NCBI GenBank assembly: GCA_020061725.1
Contig: JAGUXS010000034.1
Span: 1-7,678 of the forward strand
Direction of reading: 5' to 3'
Length of the DNA: 7,678 nt
Origin: Patescibacteria group bacterium
GTDB lineage: Bacteria > Patescibacteriota > Patescibacteriia > UBA2591 > PGYQ01
Part shown: positions 1 through 6,920 of the stretch, piece after piece
Layout: each line of letters begins with the position of its first letter
Numbering within the stretch: the stretch's first letter is position 1
Made by a program: the position numbers and the translations under genes
The notes under the pieces: generated by a model
Database searches by the model: none
The model's input: the letters and a program-made list of their open reading frames with translations, nothing else
What the model was told of the DNA's origin: nothing

Positions 1-70
1 AACACTTTCTTTGATTATTTGCCCCTATCGCTAATGTTGTGGTAGCATTCTTATGTAATGTAAGTTTCAT
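1..70 (-). pseudogene. IS481-type transposase, 5' remnant, runs off window
   Basis: Read on the minus strand from an ATG at 68-70, the sequence gives MKLTLHKNATTTLAI. This matches the characteristic start of IS481-family (IS3-like DDE) transposases, whose N-terminus usually reads Leu-His-Lys-Asn-Ala-x-Thr-Thr-Pro before a helix-turn-helix. After the ATA codon near position 26 the frame drifts. The expected helix (roughly QIIKESV) is found only by shifting one base, so the copy is probably broken. No Shine-Dalgarno sequence precedes the ATG. The minus-strand sequence upstream, beginning TGTTGACTAACG near 126, may be the end of this element, since IS481/IS3 ends commonly start with TG. It contains a small palindrome, TAACG-TAG-CGTTA, at 108-120. 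Family assignment rests on a short motif and is moderate. Confidence 0.5.
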
Positions 71-137
71 ATGTTAAGATTATATATTTAATATAAAATT
101 TACACCTTAACGTAGCGTTAGTCAACATTTACCATAT

Positions 138-143
138 ATTATT
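138..143. repeat. target-site duplication, left copy (ATTATT)
   Basis: ATTATT here and again at 1170-1175 flanks the two terminal inverted repeats exactly. A 6-bp duplication is within the range known for IS982-type elements. Because the motif is pure A/T in an AT-rich genome, chance cannot be fully excluded. Confidence 0.65.
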
Positions 144-159
144 CTGTGAATTACGAAAT
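144..159 (+). repeat. left terminal inverted repeat of the IS
   Basis: CTGTGAATTACGAAAT is a perfect 16-bp match to the reverse complement of 1154-1169. It lies at the transposase 3' side of the element and directly abuts the ATTATT at 138-143. Confidence 0.9.
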
Positions 160-269
160 ACAATTGCTCTCTAAAATTTGAATAACTTCAAATAAGCCTG
201 ATGATATTCAAGTTTTAAAGAAAGATTGTTTTTAAGAGAAAAAGTGAAATTTTAATCGGCATAATCTAT

Positions 270-1072
270 TTACGCCAAAACATACGCAAGCAATGAATGA
301 ATATAATTAGCGAGATATCCGTTCACTGAACGAGACAAACTAGAAACGAGTCCAAAAAACATTTTAAGGCTTTTAAAATTCAATTCAATCATCATTCTGG
401 TCTGATATAATGGCATTCTGCCATTTAGTCATAATCTTACCCATATTTCTTCTCGGCTTAGCAATGAGTAATCGTCTTGATTCTTCATAAAATTCTTTTT
501 GCAATTTATCGCCCGTATAAGCAGCATCAGCAATGAATATTCCTTTTAATCCTTTATTCAATTTAATGAACATTTTAGAATCATGAATATTGCCCGATGA
601 GAATTTCAAAGCTAAGAATTTCTTTCTGAAATCAGTTGTAATGTGCAATTTAAGCCCATAAACCAGCCTTTTCCGCTATGTCCAATTAGCCAACCTTGCT
701 CATTGTTTTATGTTGCTTAGCGTTCTTGTTTAAACAAACCGGGATGTCGGTGGAATCAGAATGTTTGATTAGATGGCTGTTGGAGCGATGAGCTTTAATA
801 ATCAGAGTAAGCATCAAGATGGATAATTCAGAGAAACGATTTAGATTTTCAGATAATGTCTTATAAGAACATTTCAAATTAAAAAGTTCGTATAAGTTTT
901 TCTTGGTGTTAATGCCTAATCGGTGCTGATATAGAGCTAGGGAAATGATGTCAATTATTTTAATTGCTAATTTTCGACCTTTGGTTTTTTCTCGTTTAAA
1001 TAATTTCAACTTGTCGTATAAAAATTTCACTTTTCTCTTCAGATTGTTGTATATGTGAAGAGATAATTTCAT
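270..1072 (-). pseudogene. IS982-like DDE transposase, three frameshifts
   Basis: This is a transposase that would cut and join the element ends, now split over several frames. Segment 1 starts at ATG 1070-1072 and carries an N-terminal helical region and the first catalytic Asp in HSDSTDIPVC. It stops with TAA at 686-688. Segment 2, in another frame (about 651-690), reads LIGHSGKGWFMGL. Segment 3 (about 405-648) reads from KLHITTDF to TKWQNAI and holds the second Asp in FIADAAYTG. Segment 4 (270 to about 410) reads YQTRMMIELNFKSLK, with the likely catalytic Glu, and ends in SLLAYVLA. Joined, it is about 265 residues, a normal length for the family. The segment 2 to 3 junction looks like one missing base in TTAAATTG. 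All three acidic residues survive, so only the frameshifts inactivate it. The neighbouring genes are intact, which argues against poor read quality. Confidence 0.8.
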
Positions 1073-1153
1073 ATTTATTAATGATGGATTATTAGCTTAT
1101 TTTTATGCTCATAATCTATCGTTAGTAGGATACTATAAACTGTTTATTTTTGC

Positions 1154-1169
1154 ATTTCGTAATTCACAG
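1154..1169 (-). repeat. right terminal inverted repeat of the IS
   Basis: ATTTCGTAATTCACAG is the perfect inverted partner of 144-159. It lies about 80 bp upstream of the transposase start and is followed directly by the second ATTATT at 1170-1175. Confidence 0.9.
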
Positions 1170-1175
1170 ATTATT
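1170..1175. repeat. target-site duplication, right copy (ATTATT)
   Basis: This is the right-hand copy of the 6-bp direct repeat that brackets the insertion sequence. It matches 138-143 exactly. Confidence 0.65.
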
Positions 1176-1255
1176 GAATATTTTTCATAATCTTTACTTT
1201 TTTTATTTTTTTGAACATCTAACAAGTTGAACTTCGGAAGATATTCAAGAAAAAT

Positions 1256-2203
1256 TTATTTTTTAAATCTCTTAATCCTAATCAATCCAGAACAAGGGAT
1301 AATTTCAATTCCCCTTTTTTCTAATTCATCTAAAAATAAATTCATTCCTAAAGAATCAGAAGCCATATGTCCAGCAATTATCACATTAATGTGATATTTT
1401 TCCGCTTCTTTTCTATGTTCTTCGGCTATATGCATTCCAATAATTGTTCCAATCCCAACTTGCGCCATTTTTTCATACATTTCTTTAGAGCCGCTAGTAC
1501 CGCCAGTAAATTCACTAATGGCTATTTTACCACAACTTGATTCAGAAGAACCAACAAAAATTTTTGGACCTGCGTTATATTTAACAGCTTCTTTAAATTC
1601 CGGAATTTCTTTAAGTATTTCCAAAATTTCTCCAACAATTTCTGGTTTTTTTTTGTTTATGGCGTTGACTAAAAAATTCGCGCCCAAATTATCAGCTGGA
1701 GTGTGTACACACATAAAATTTAGTTTCAATATTTTTGCCATATCAACGCTACGATTATGATTATATGGCGATAAACCACGACTAACTTCTAATATTCTTG
1801 CTTTTATAATGGATTCGGCAATATTAATTGGCACGCCATAATTAGCCAAAACTTCAGCCTGCAAATCCATTACACTAGATAAATCGGCCAAAGCTTTGCC
1901 TTCAGGATGATGCGCAATAACTAACTCAGCGTTCATTTTTTCGGCTAACAACAATTCTGTTCCTTCCATATCAATACCAGCAAAAATTTTTTTAATATTT
2001 TTCTTTTTATTTTCAACTAAAATTCTAGTATCACTATAAGGATTAATTAATTTTTCAATATCAAATTCTTTTTTTTCTTCAACGTTCATTTTTTTTTGTT
2101 TTTTTTCAAAACGTTCTAAATATTTTTTTACTTTTTCTTGTCCGCGCAAATCAGATTTAATTCCCATTTGAACGGCTAAATTATAAATTTGTTGTGTTGT
2201 CAT
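1256..2203 (-). CDS. NIF3-family (DUF34) metal-binding protein
   Basis: The 315-residue product resembles the NIF3/YbgI (DUF34) family. These are widespread cytosolic, dimetal-binding proteins of uncertain reaction, often mislabelled GTP cyclohydrolase I type 2. Visible family signatures are His-His-Pro at residues 98-100 (ELVIAHHPEGKAL), VHTPADNLGAN at about 166-176, and a late GHMASDSLGMN at about 278-288. Together these supply the His and Asp ligands expected for the metal site. The first 70 residues (MTTQQIYNLAVQMG followed by a Lys/Glu-rich stretch) are an N-terminal extension seen in the long form of the family. The central part carries a glycine-rich GGTSGS. The ATG start is preceded by seven T and no Shine-Dalgarno. 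It lies 213 bp downstream of atpG, so it may have its own promoter. The family call is firm. The substrate is unknown. Confidence 0.8.
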   Translation of the reverse strand: MTTQQIYNLAVQMGIKSDLRGQEKVKKYLERFEKKQKKMNVEEKKEFDIEKLINPYSDTRILVENKKKNIKKIFAGIDMEGTELLLAEKMNAELVIAHHPEGKALADLSSVMDLQAEVLANYGVPINIAESIIKARILEVSRGLSPYNHNRSVDMAKILKLNFMCVHTPADNLGANFLVNAINKKKPEIVGEILEILKEIPEFKEAVKYNAGPKIFVGSSESSCGKIAISEFTGGTSGSKEMYEKMAQVGIGTIIGMHIAEEHRKEAEKYHINVIIAGHMASDSLGMNLFLDELEKRGIEIIPCSGLIRIKRFKK

Positions 2204-2286
2204 AAAAAAATAAATTTTTCTTATAAATTAAGGAAAATAGAAAAAATTAAAAATAAAATATTTAATGAATTTGAGTAAATTTAATT

Positions 2287-2396
2287 GTTAATTAAACTTT
2301 GACAAAAATCCGAACAAAGTTATAAAATCCCTTTATTTTAAATAAAAAAACTTATTTAAAATAATAAATAAAATTTACCAAAGTTTAACTGTTAAC
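2287..2396. repeat. nested inverted repeat in atpG-NIF3 gap
   Basis: The outer arms are GTTAATTAAACTTTG at 2287-2301 and CAAAGTTTAACTGTTAAC at 2379-2396. The TTAAACTTTG core (2292-2301) pairs perfectly with 2379-2388, and the outer part pairs around a 3-nt bulge. Inside sits a perfect 13-bp inverted repeat made only of A and T, 2333-2345 with 2352-2364, with a 6-nt loop. On the minus strand it lies 50-130 nt past the atpG stop. It could therefore end or stabilise that transcript, although no T-run follows. A small non-autonomous element (MITE-like) is the other option. The pairing is seen directly; the role is inference. Confidence 0.5.
2299..2326 (+). promoter_or_regulatory. sigma70-type promoter facing right, antisense to atpG
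   Basis: TTGACA at 2299-2304 and TATAAA at 2321-2326 are 16 bp apart, close to a consensus vegetative promoter. It points along the plus strand, opposite to every gene in the window. A transcript would begin at the AT-only palindrome (2333-2364) and run antisense into the 3' end of atpG. AT-rich DNA produces TATA-like boxes easily. The TTGACA makes this better than random, but expression is not shown. Confidence 0.35.
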
Positions 2397-2416
2397 TTTT
2401 ATTATACTAATAACCA

Positions 2417-3292
2417 TTAAGAAACTGCAAATGCCGCGCCGGTTGAAATTTCAGCGATTTCTTGAGTAATATTCGCTTGACGAACTTGATTAAAAGTCAT
2501 TGTTAAATTATCAATTAAATCTTTTGCCGCGTCTGTCGCATTTTTCATTGCCACCATTCTCGCACAATGTTCTGAAGCGTTTGATTCAAGTAAGGCTTGA
2601 TAAATTTGAATTTCCAAAAGTCTTGGCAATAATTCTTCTAAAACTTCGTCTGGCGTTGGTTCAAATTTAGGGCTAAAGGCTGAATCCCAATTCTTAACCG
2701 ATGATTGTTGATTAACATCTGATTGAACCACTAAAGGAAGTAATTGTTTAACAATTGGTTCTTGTTTTAAAGTTGAAATAAAATCGGTATAAATTAAAAA
2801 TATTTTATCATAAATTTCCTTTTTATAATCTTCAATAACGATTTTTACAATTGGAGCAATTTCCGTAATTTTTGAAACATTTTCAAGTCCAATAAATTCT
2901 GCGAAAATTTTATAATATTTTTTTATAAAATCTCGTCCTTTTTTACCAACAGAAATAAATTCAACTTTTGATTTTTCTTGTTTTTCTACGGTTTTAATCG
3001 CTTTTTGGATAACTTGAGTATTCATTGCTCCGCAAAGACCACGATCAGAAGTTATTAAAATTACCCCTATTTTTTTAATTTTACGTTCTTTTAATAAAGG
3101 ATGTAATTCTGGATTAACTCGACCTGATAAATTATTTAACATTTCCCAAGCAAGTCGAGCGTACGATTTAGTAGCTAAAACTCGTTCACACGCTTTTCTC
3201 ATTTTTGAAGCAGCAACCATTTCCATAGCTTTTGTAATTTGCTTGGTATTTTTTACCCCCTTTATTCTTCTTTGTATTTCTTTAGAATTCAT
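2417..3292 (-). CDS. atpG: F1F0 ATP synthase subunit gamma
   Basis: This is the central rotor shaft of F1, which turns inside the alpha3beta3 ring and couples proton flow to ATP synthesis or hydrolysis at the membrane. The 291-residue length is normal. The N-terminal helix reads EIQRRIKGVKNTKQITKAMEMVA, and the central Rossmann-like part contains ITSDRGLCGAMN (about 80-91). The C-terminal helix carries SEHCARMVAMKNATDAA and then RQANITQEIAEISTGAAF, all hallmark gamma motifs. The ATG follows TTTTTT with no Shine-Dalgarno. The gene sits 25 bp downstream of pyrG, almost certainly on the same transcript. What is odd is that its usual partners (atpA before, atpD after) are absent: pyrG is upstream and a NIF3-family gene downstream. 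The subunit is therefore separated from the rest of the complex. Confidence 0.96.
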   Translation of the reverse strand: MNSKEIQRRIKGVKNTKQITKAMEMVAASKMRKACERVLATKSYARLAWEMLNNLSGRVNPELHPLLKERKIKKIGVILITSDRGLCGAMNTQVIQKAIKTVEKQEKSKVEFISVGKKGRDFIKKYYKIFAEFIGLENVSKITEIAPIVKIVIEDYKKEIYDKIFLIYTDFISTLKQEPIVKQLLPLVVQSDVNQQSSVKNWDSAFSPKFEPTPDEVLEELLPRLLEIQIYQALLESNASEHCARMVAMKNATDAAKDLIDNLTMTFNQVRQANITQEIAEISTGAAFAVS

Positions 3293-3317
3293 AAAAAATC
3301 ACTAAAACATTAAATTA

Positions 3318-4946
3318 CTAGTTACTTTGTTTTTTTACTGCTTTAATAAAATCTCTAAATAAAGGATGAGCTCTTAATGGCCGTGATTTGAATTCTGGAT
3401 GAAATTGAACTCCAATAAACCAAAGGTGATCTTTTAATTCAATAATTTCCACTAATTTTCCATCAGGAGAAGTTCCGCTAATTTTTAAACCGGATTTTTC
3501 TAAAACCTCTCGATATTTATTATTAAATTCATATCGATGACGATGCCTTTCTGAAATTTCAATTTGTTTATAAGCTTCGTAAGCTAAAGAATCTTTATCT
3601 AAAATACAAGAATAAGCTCCCAGACGCATACTCGCTCCATAATTTTTATTTTTTATTTTTTCTTTTTGTTCTGGTATAATATAAATTATCGAATGTTTTG
3701 TTTTTGCGTCAAATTCAGTAGAATTAACATTTTTCGTTTTTAAAACATATCGAGCAAATTCAATTGCCATAATTTGCATACCCATGCACAATCCCAAAAA
3801 AGGAATTTTATTTTCTCTAGCATATTTTACAGCTTCAATTTTTCCCTCAATTCCTCTTGAACCAAACCCACCTGGAATAACTAATCCATTTATTGTTTTT
3901 AATTTATTCCATTCTTTTTTATTTTGTTTTTCTAAATCTTCCGCTGCAATAGATTCAATTTTAATTTTGATATTATTGGCGTAACCAGCCGATTTTAAAG
4001 CCTCATTTACGCTAATATAAGCGTCTCCGTGTTCAGTATATTTTCCAATCATTCCTATTTTTAAAATTTTTACTTCATTGGATAGTGAATTGCTTTTAGT
4101 TTTTTTTATTAATTTTTTCCAATTATTTAATTCTGGAATTTTGTTTTTTAAATTTAAACGTTTTAAAATAATTTTTACTAAAGAATATTTTTGAAAATTT
4201 AAAGGTACCTCGTAAATATTTTTAACCGTAGGCGCTGGAATTATTTCTTCCGGCAAAATGTTACAAAAAAGAGAAATTTTTTCTATTAAATCTTTTTTAA
4301 TTGGATAATCAGAACGGGCTAAAATAATATCTGGACGAAGCCCTTGACGTTGTAATTCGCGAACGCTTGCTTGAGTAGGTTTTGTTTTTAATTCCCCAGA
4401 AGTTTTTAAAAATGGAAGAAAAGTTAAGTGAATAAAAATTACATTTTTTTCTCCTTTTTCTTGATGCCATTGTCGAGCTGCCTCTAAAAATGGTTCCGCT
4501 TCAATGTCTCCAACTGTTCCACCTATTTCTATAATTAAAAAATCAACTTGTTTTTCTTTAGCGGCTTTTTGAATGCTATTTTTAATAGTTTCTGTGACAT
4601 GTGGAATTATTTGAATTGTTTTTCCTAAATATTCCCCGTTTCTTTCTTTATTAATAATTTTTTTATAAATTTGTCCAGCGGTGACGTTGCTTAATTTGCT
4701 TAAATTTTCATCAATAAATCTTTCATAATGTCCTAAATCTAAATCTGTTTCCGTTCCATCGTCGGTAACAAAAACTTCTCCATGTTGGTACGGACTCATT
4801 GTTCCAGGATCAACGTTTAAATAAGGATCAAACTTTAAAATACAAACTTTATAAGCGCAAGCTTTTAAAAGCATGCTAATTGAAGCTGCGGCAATTCCTT
4901 TGCCTAATCCTGAACAAACACCACCAGTAACAAAAATATATTTCAT
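3318..4946 (-). CDS. pyrG: CTP synthase (glutamine-hydrolysing)
   Basis: The enzyme makes CTP from UTP, ATP and glutamine, the last step of de novo pyrimidine nucleotide synthesis, in the cytosol. The N-terminal synthetase domain begins MKYIFVTGGVCSGLGKG with the P-loop lysine at residue 16. It continues with DPGTMSPYQHGEVFVTDDG and ETDLDLGHYERF. The C-terminal class I glutamine amidotransferase domain has PGGFGSRG, the nucleophile Cys387 in FLGLCMGMQIM, and His516/Glu518 in VQFHPEF. The length of 542 is typical. ATG at 4944-4946 is chosen because it gives the family's exact N-terminus. An upstream in-frame start at 4991 would add 15 hydrophobic residues and overlap rplI. The P-loop reads VCSGLGKG where most homologues have VVSSLGKG. 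It lies 38 bp after rplI and 25 bp before atpG, and its ATG follows seven T. Confidence 0.97.
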   Translation of the reverse strand: MKYIFVTGGVCSGLGKGIAAASISMLLKACAYKVCILKFDPYLNVDPGTMSPYQHGEVFVTDDGTETDLDLGHYERFIDENLSKLSNVTAGQIYKKIINKERNGEYLGKTIQIIPHVTETIKNSIQKAAKEKQVDFLIIEIGGTVGDIEAEPFLEAARQWHQEKGEKNVIFIHLTFLPFLKTSGELKTKPTQASVRELQRQGLRPDIILARSDYPIKKDLIEKISLFCNILPEEIIPAPTVKNIYEVPLNFQKYSLVKIILKRLNLKNKIPELNNWKKLIKKTKSNSLSNEVKILKIGMIGKYTEHGDAYISVNEALKSAGYANNIKIKIESIAAEDLEKQNKKEWNKLKTINGLVIPGGFGSRGIEGKIEAVKYARENKIPFLGLCMGMQIMAIEFARYVLKTKNVNSTEFDAKTKHSIIYIIPEQKEKIKNKNYGASMRLGAYSCILDKDSLAYEAYKQIEISERHRHRYEFNNKYREVLEKSGLKISGTSPDGKLVEIIELKDHLWFIGVQFHPEFKSRPLRAHPLFRDFIKAVKKQSN

Positions 4947-4984
4947 AAAAAAATAAAAAACATTTTTAAAAAACGAATAACGTC

Positions 4985-5440
4985 TTAACAATAATCAATA
5001 CTGATTACTTTTAATATTATTTCCGCTTCAATGTCTTTAAAAAGTTCAACAATAATTTTATATTCTCCAATCTCTTTAATTGGTTTTTCTAAAATTATTT
5101 GTTCAGCTGTAATTTCTTGCTTTATTTTTTCTGATAAAGCTTTGGCTATTTCTTCTTTGTTTAAAGCGGCAAAAAGCGTACCTTTCTCATTAATCTTAGC
5201 TTTAATTTCTATTTCGATTTTTTGAATTTTTTTCTTCAACTCTTCAGCTTTTTGAATTTTTTCTTTTTGATTTTTCTCTTGTCTTTGTTTTTCTATTTCT
5301 ATTTTTTTAATTTCCATTGGCGTTGCGATAACTGCTATTTTTTGAGGCAATAAAAAATTTCTAGCATAACCATTAGCCACTTCTTTTATATCCCCCTTCT
5401 TCCCTAATTTATTTGTATCTTTAAGAATAAGTATTTTCAT
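4985..5440 (-). CDS. rplI: 50S ribosomal protein bL9
   Basis: bL9 binds 23S rRNA near the L1 stalk base and reaches along the ribosome surface, helping reading-frame fidelity. The 151-residue product shows the two-lobed family plan. The N-terminal rRNA-binding lobe is MKILILKDTNKLGKKGDIKE followed by VANGYARNFLLPQKIA. A long Lys/Glu-rich connecting helix covers about residues 42-80. The C-terminal lobe starts at about 81 with NEKGTLFAALNKEEIAKAL. The ATG follows seven T with no Shine-Dalgarno. It heads a likely rplI-pyrG-atpG transcript, with a 135-bp leader separating it from the S41 protease gene. bL9 is reported missing from some CPR lineages, so its presence helps narrow the host. The short C-terminal tail ends in Tyr-Cys. 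Confidence 0.96.
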   Translation of the reverse strand: MKILILKDTNKLGKKGDIKEVANGYARNFLLPQKIAVIATPMEIKKIEIEKQRQEKNQKEKIQKAEELKKKIQKIEIEIKAKINEKGTLFAALNKEEIAKALSEKIKQEITAEQIILEKPIKEIGEYKIIVELFKDIEAEIILKVISIDYC

Positions 5441-5473
5441 AAAAAAATTAAAATTAAAATATAAATATAAATT

Positions 5474-5494
5474 TTATTTACTATTTTGCAACAT
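5474..5494 (-). CDS. six-codon leader ORF with Shine-Dalgarno (tentative)
   Basis: AGGAG (minus strand, 5500-5504) lies 5 nt before an ATG at 5492-5494. That ATG opens ATG TTG CAA AAT AGT AAA TAA, encoding MLQNSK. The ORF ends 33 nt before the rplI start. It is the only well-spaced Shine-Dalgarno plus ATG in the window, since none of the six real genes has one. It could be a leader peptide for the rplI-pyrG-atpG transcript, or chance. Nothing in the peptide suggests a function. Confidence 0.2.
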   Translation of the reverse strand: MLQNSK

Positions 5495-5575
5495 CAAGAC
5501 TCCTATTTGTCCATTTTAGATAAAGAGTTGGGTTCAATTTTTTTTTAACTATTCATAAAATATGTTTTAGTATTT

Positions 5576-6859
5576 TTATATTTTATTATTTATTAATTCA
5601 ATCGCTTTTTCCATTTGTGGATCTTTATCTTGTTCATAATCATTGGGTGTCATTTCTATTTTAATATCTGGATCAATTCCTTTATCGTTGATTCTTCGAC
5701 CAAGAGGGGTTAACCAATCGGCAATCGTTAATTTAAGCATTGAACCTCCTTTTAAATCTTCAACTTTTTGAACGCATCCTTTGCCAAAGGTTTTTTCTCC
5801 CACAATTATCACTTTTTTATAATCTTGAAGCGCTCCGGCAAATATTTCCGAAGCGGAAGCTGAACCTTGATTTGTTAAAATTACGGTTTGAAATTTATCT
5901 AATATTGGATTATCTACGGTTTTATATTCTTTTTCTCGTCCGTCAAATTTTTCTTTTACCACTACGGTATCGCGAGGCAACCAATAATTTGCGATGTCAA
6001 CCGAAGCGTCTAAAAGTCCGCCCGGATTATTTCTTAAATCTATAATTATTCCTTTTGGTTTTTCCTCTTGTGAGAGAATTTTATTAATTGCTTCTCTAAA
6101 TTCACTTTTTATATTGTCATTAAACTGACGAATTTTTAGATAAGCAATTTCTTTATGCTTTTCTATTGGTTCCAATTTTACGCTTTGTATATGAATTTTA
6201 GCTCGAGTAATGGTTATTTCTTTAAATTCTAAAAAAGCATTTCTTTTAATTGTTAAAACAACTTGGGTTCCAACTTTGCCTCGAATTTTAGTTATTGCTT
6301 CTTCTAACGTTATATTAGTTGTATCAAGATTGTCAATTTTATAAATTTGATCTCCGGATTTTATTCCGGCTTTTTCCGCCGGATAATCAGACAAAGGAGC
6401 GATAACTGTTAAAATATTTTTTTTAATTCCTAATTCCGCTCCAATTCCTTCAAAATCACCCCGAAGATCTTGATAAAATTCTTTAGCCATTTCTGGTTCT
6501 AAAAAAGTTGAATAAGGATCTTCTAAACTAGCAACCATTCCCTTTAAACTTCCATAAAATAATTGCTTATCTGAAATATTCTTTTTATTAAGATAATCTT
6601 TTTTTATTGAATTCCAAACTTCCCAAAATAAATCAAAATCAATTCCTTCATCTTTTAAATTTTTTCCCTCATTTTTAACGCCTAAAATTCTAAAAAGAGA
6701 ATTGCCATTTTTATTATTTTTGTCTCTTTCAATGGATTCTTTTTTTCTAAAATCATCAGTAGCCTTTTGTTGTCCAACTATTAAACCTATTAAAAAACTA
6801 AAAATAACTAAAATAATAATTGGATAGACAAGATATTTTTTAAATTGTTTTTCTATCAT
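5576..6859 (-). CDS. S41 C-terminal processing protease, membrane-anchored, PDZ
   Basis: This is a carboxyl-terminal processing serine protease (CtpA/Prc type) that trims or degrades proteins outside the cytoplasmic membrane. The 427 residues run as follows: a short basic start, one membrane segment at about 9-29 (YLVYPIIILVIFSFLIGLIV), a helical region, and a PDZ domain at about 133-206 (GIGAELGIKKNILTVIAP and PAEKAGIKSGDQI). The S41 core then carries IIIDLRNNPGGLLD, the catalytic Ser335 in TNQGSASASEIFAG, and the general-base Lys360 in GEKTFGKG. The 25-residue Ser-Lys spacing matches E. coli Prc. ATG at 6857-6859 is preferred because it places the basic residues just before the membrane segment. 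A GTG at 6910 would add 17 unsupported residues. It stands between its own upstream gap and the rplI leader and is probably a single-gene unit. Its substrate is not evident. Confidence 0.92.
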   Translation of the reverse strand: MIEKQFKKYLVYPIIILVIFSFLIGLIVGQQKATDDFRKKESIERDKNNKNGNSLFRILGVKNEGKNLKDEGIDFDLFWEVWNSIKKDYLNKKNISDKQLFYGSLKGMVASLEDPYSTFLEPEMAKEFYQDLRGDFEGIGAELGIKKNILTVIAPLSDYPAEKAGIKSGDQIYKIDNLDTTNITLEEAITKIRGKVGTQVVLTIKRNAFLEFKEITITRAKIHIQSVKLEPIEKHKEIAYLKIRQFNDNIKSEFREAINKILSQEEKPKGIIIDLRNNPGGLLDASVDIANYWLPRDTVVVKEKFDGREKEYKTVDNPILDKFQTVILTNQGSASASEIFAGALQDYKKVIIVGEKTFGKGCVQKVEDLKGGSMLKLTIADWLTPLGRRINDKGIDPDIKIEMTPNDYEQDKDPQMEKAIELINNKI

Positions 6860-6920
6860 AATTTTTATATTATTATGAGTATAATTTATTTTTAAAAAAA
6901 ATAAAACCACCCATTTAATT

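Larger units (their letters stand above)
144..1169 (-). mobile_element. IS982-like insertion sequence, 1026 bp, degenerate
   Basis: The element is bounded by perfect 16-bp terminal inverted repeats, CTGTGAATTACGAAAT at 144-159 and its reverse complement at 1154-1169. It is flanked by an identical 6-bp sequence, ATTATT, at 138-143 and 1170-1175, which reads as a target-site duplication. One minus-strand transposase reading (270-1072) fills most of it, leaving about 110 bp at the left end and about 80 bp at the right. The left subterminal part holds a 7-bp hairpin (176-182 with 187-193). The size (about 1 kb), single DDE gene and C-terminal motif fit IS982. The ends do not start with the ACC typical of many IS982 members, so the family is probable rather than certain. 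The intact ends beside a broken gene suggest recent decay, or possible mobilisation in trans. Confidence 0.8.

Noticed and set aside
1227..1248. Hairpin TTGAA-CTT...AAG-TTCAA after the NIF3 gene as a terminator
   Set aside because: The stem is short with a 3-nt bulge, and the minus strand continues into an A-rich rather than T-rich run.
1518..1760. Plus-strand open frame of 80 codons
   Set aside because: It lies wholly antisense to the well-supported NIF3-family gene and has no family features.
3159..3169. 11-nt match (GCGTACGATTT) inside atpG to the reverse complement of the 31-nt repeat
   Set aside because: It encodes conserved gamma-subunit residues (Lys-Ser-Tyr-Ala) and matches the repeat, not the spacer, so it is best explained as coincidence.
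3784..3984. Plus-strand open frame of 66 codons
   Set aside because: It is antisense to the glutaminase part of pyrG, and its hydrophobic look comes from the complementary codons.
4947..4991. Longer pyrG start overlapping the rplI stop by 7 bp
   Set aside because: The extra 15 residues are not found in CTP synthases, and the internal ATG gives the exact family N-terminus with the same T-run context as its neighbours.
5031..5225. Plus-strand open frame of 64 codons
   Set aside because: It is antisense to rplI. Its apparent Ile/Ser/Phe richness mirrors the Lys/Glu-rich L9 helix.
5740..6045. Plus-strand open frame of 101 codons, Leu-rich
   Set aside because: It is antisense to the catalytic core of the S41 protease, where the minus-strand reading has all the family motifs.
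6860..6910. GTG start adding 17 residues to the S41 protease
   Set aside because: The added residues lie before the basic start and membrane anchor, and the ATG at 6859 gives a normal signal-anchor layout.
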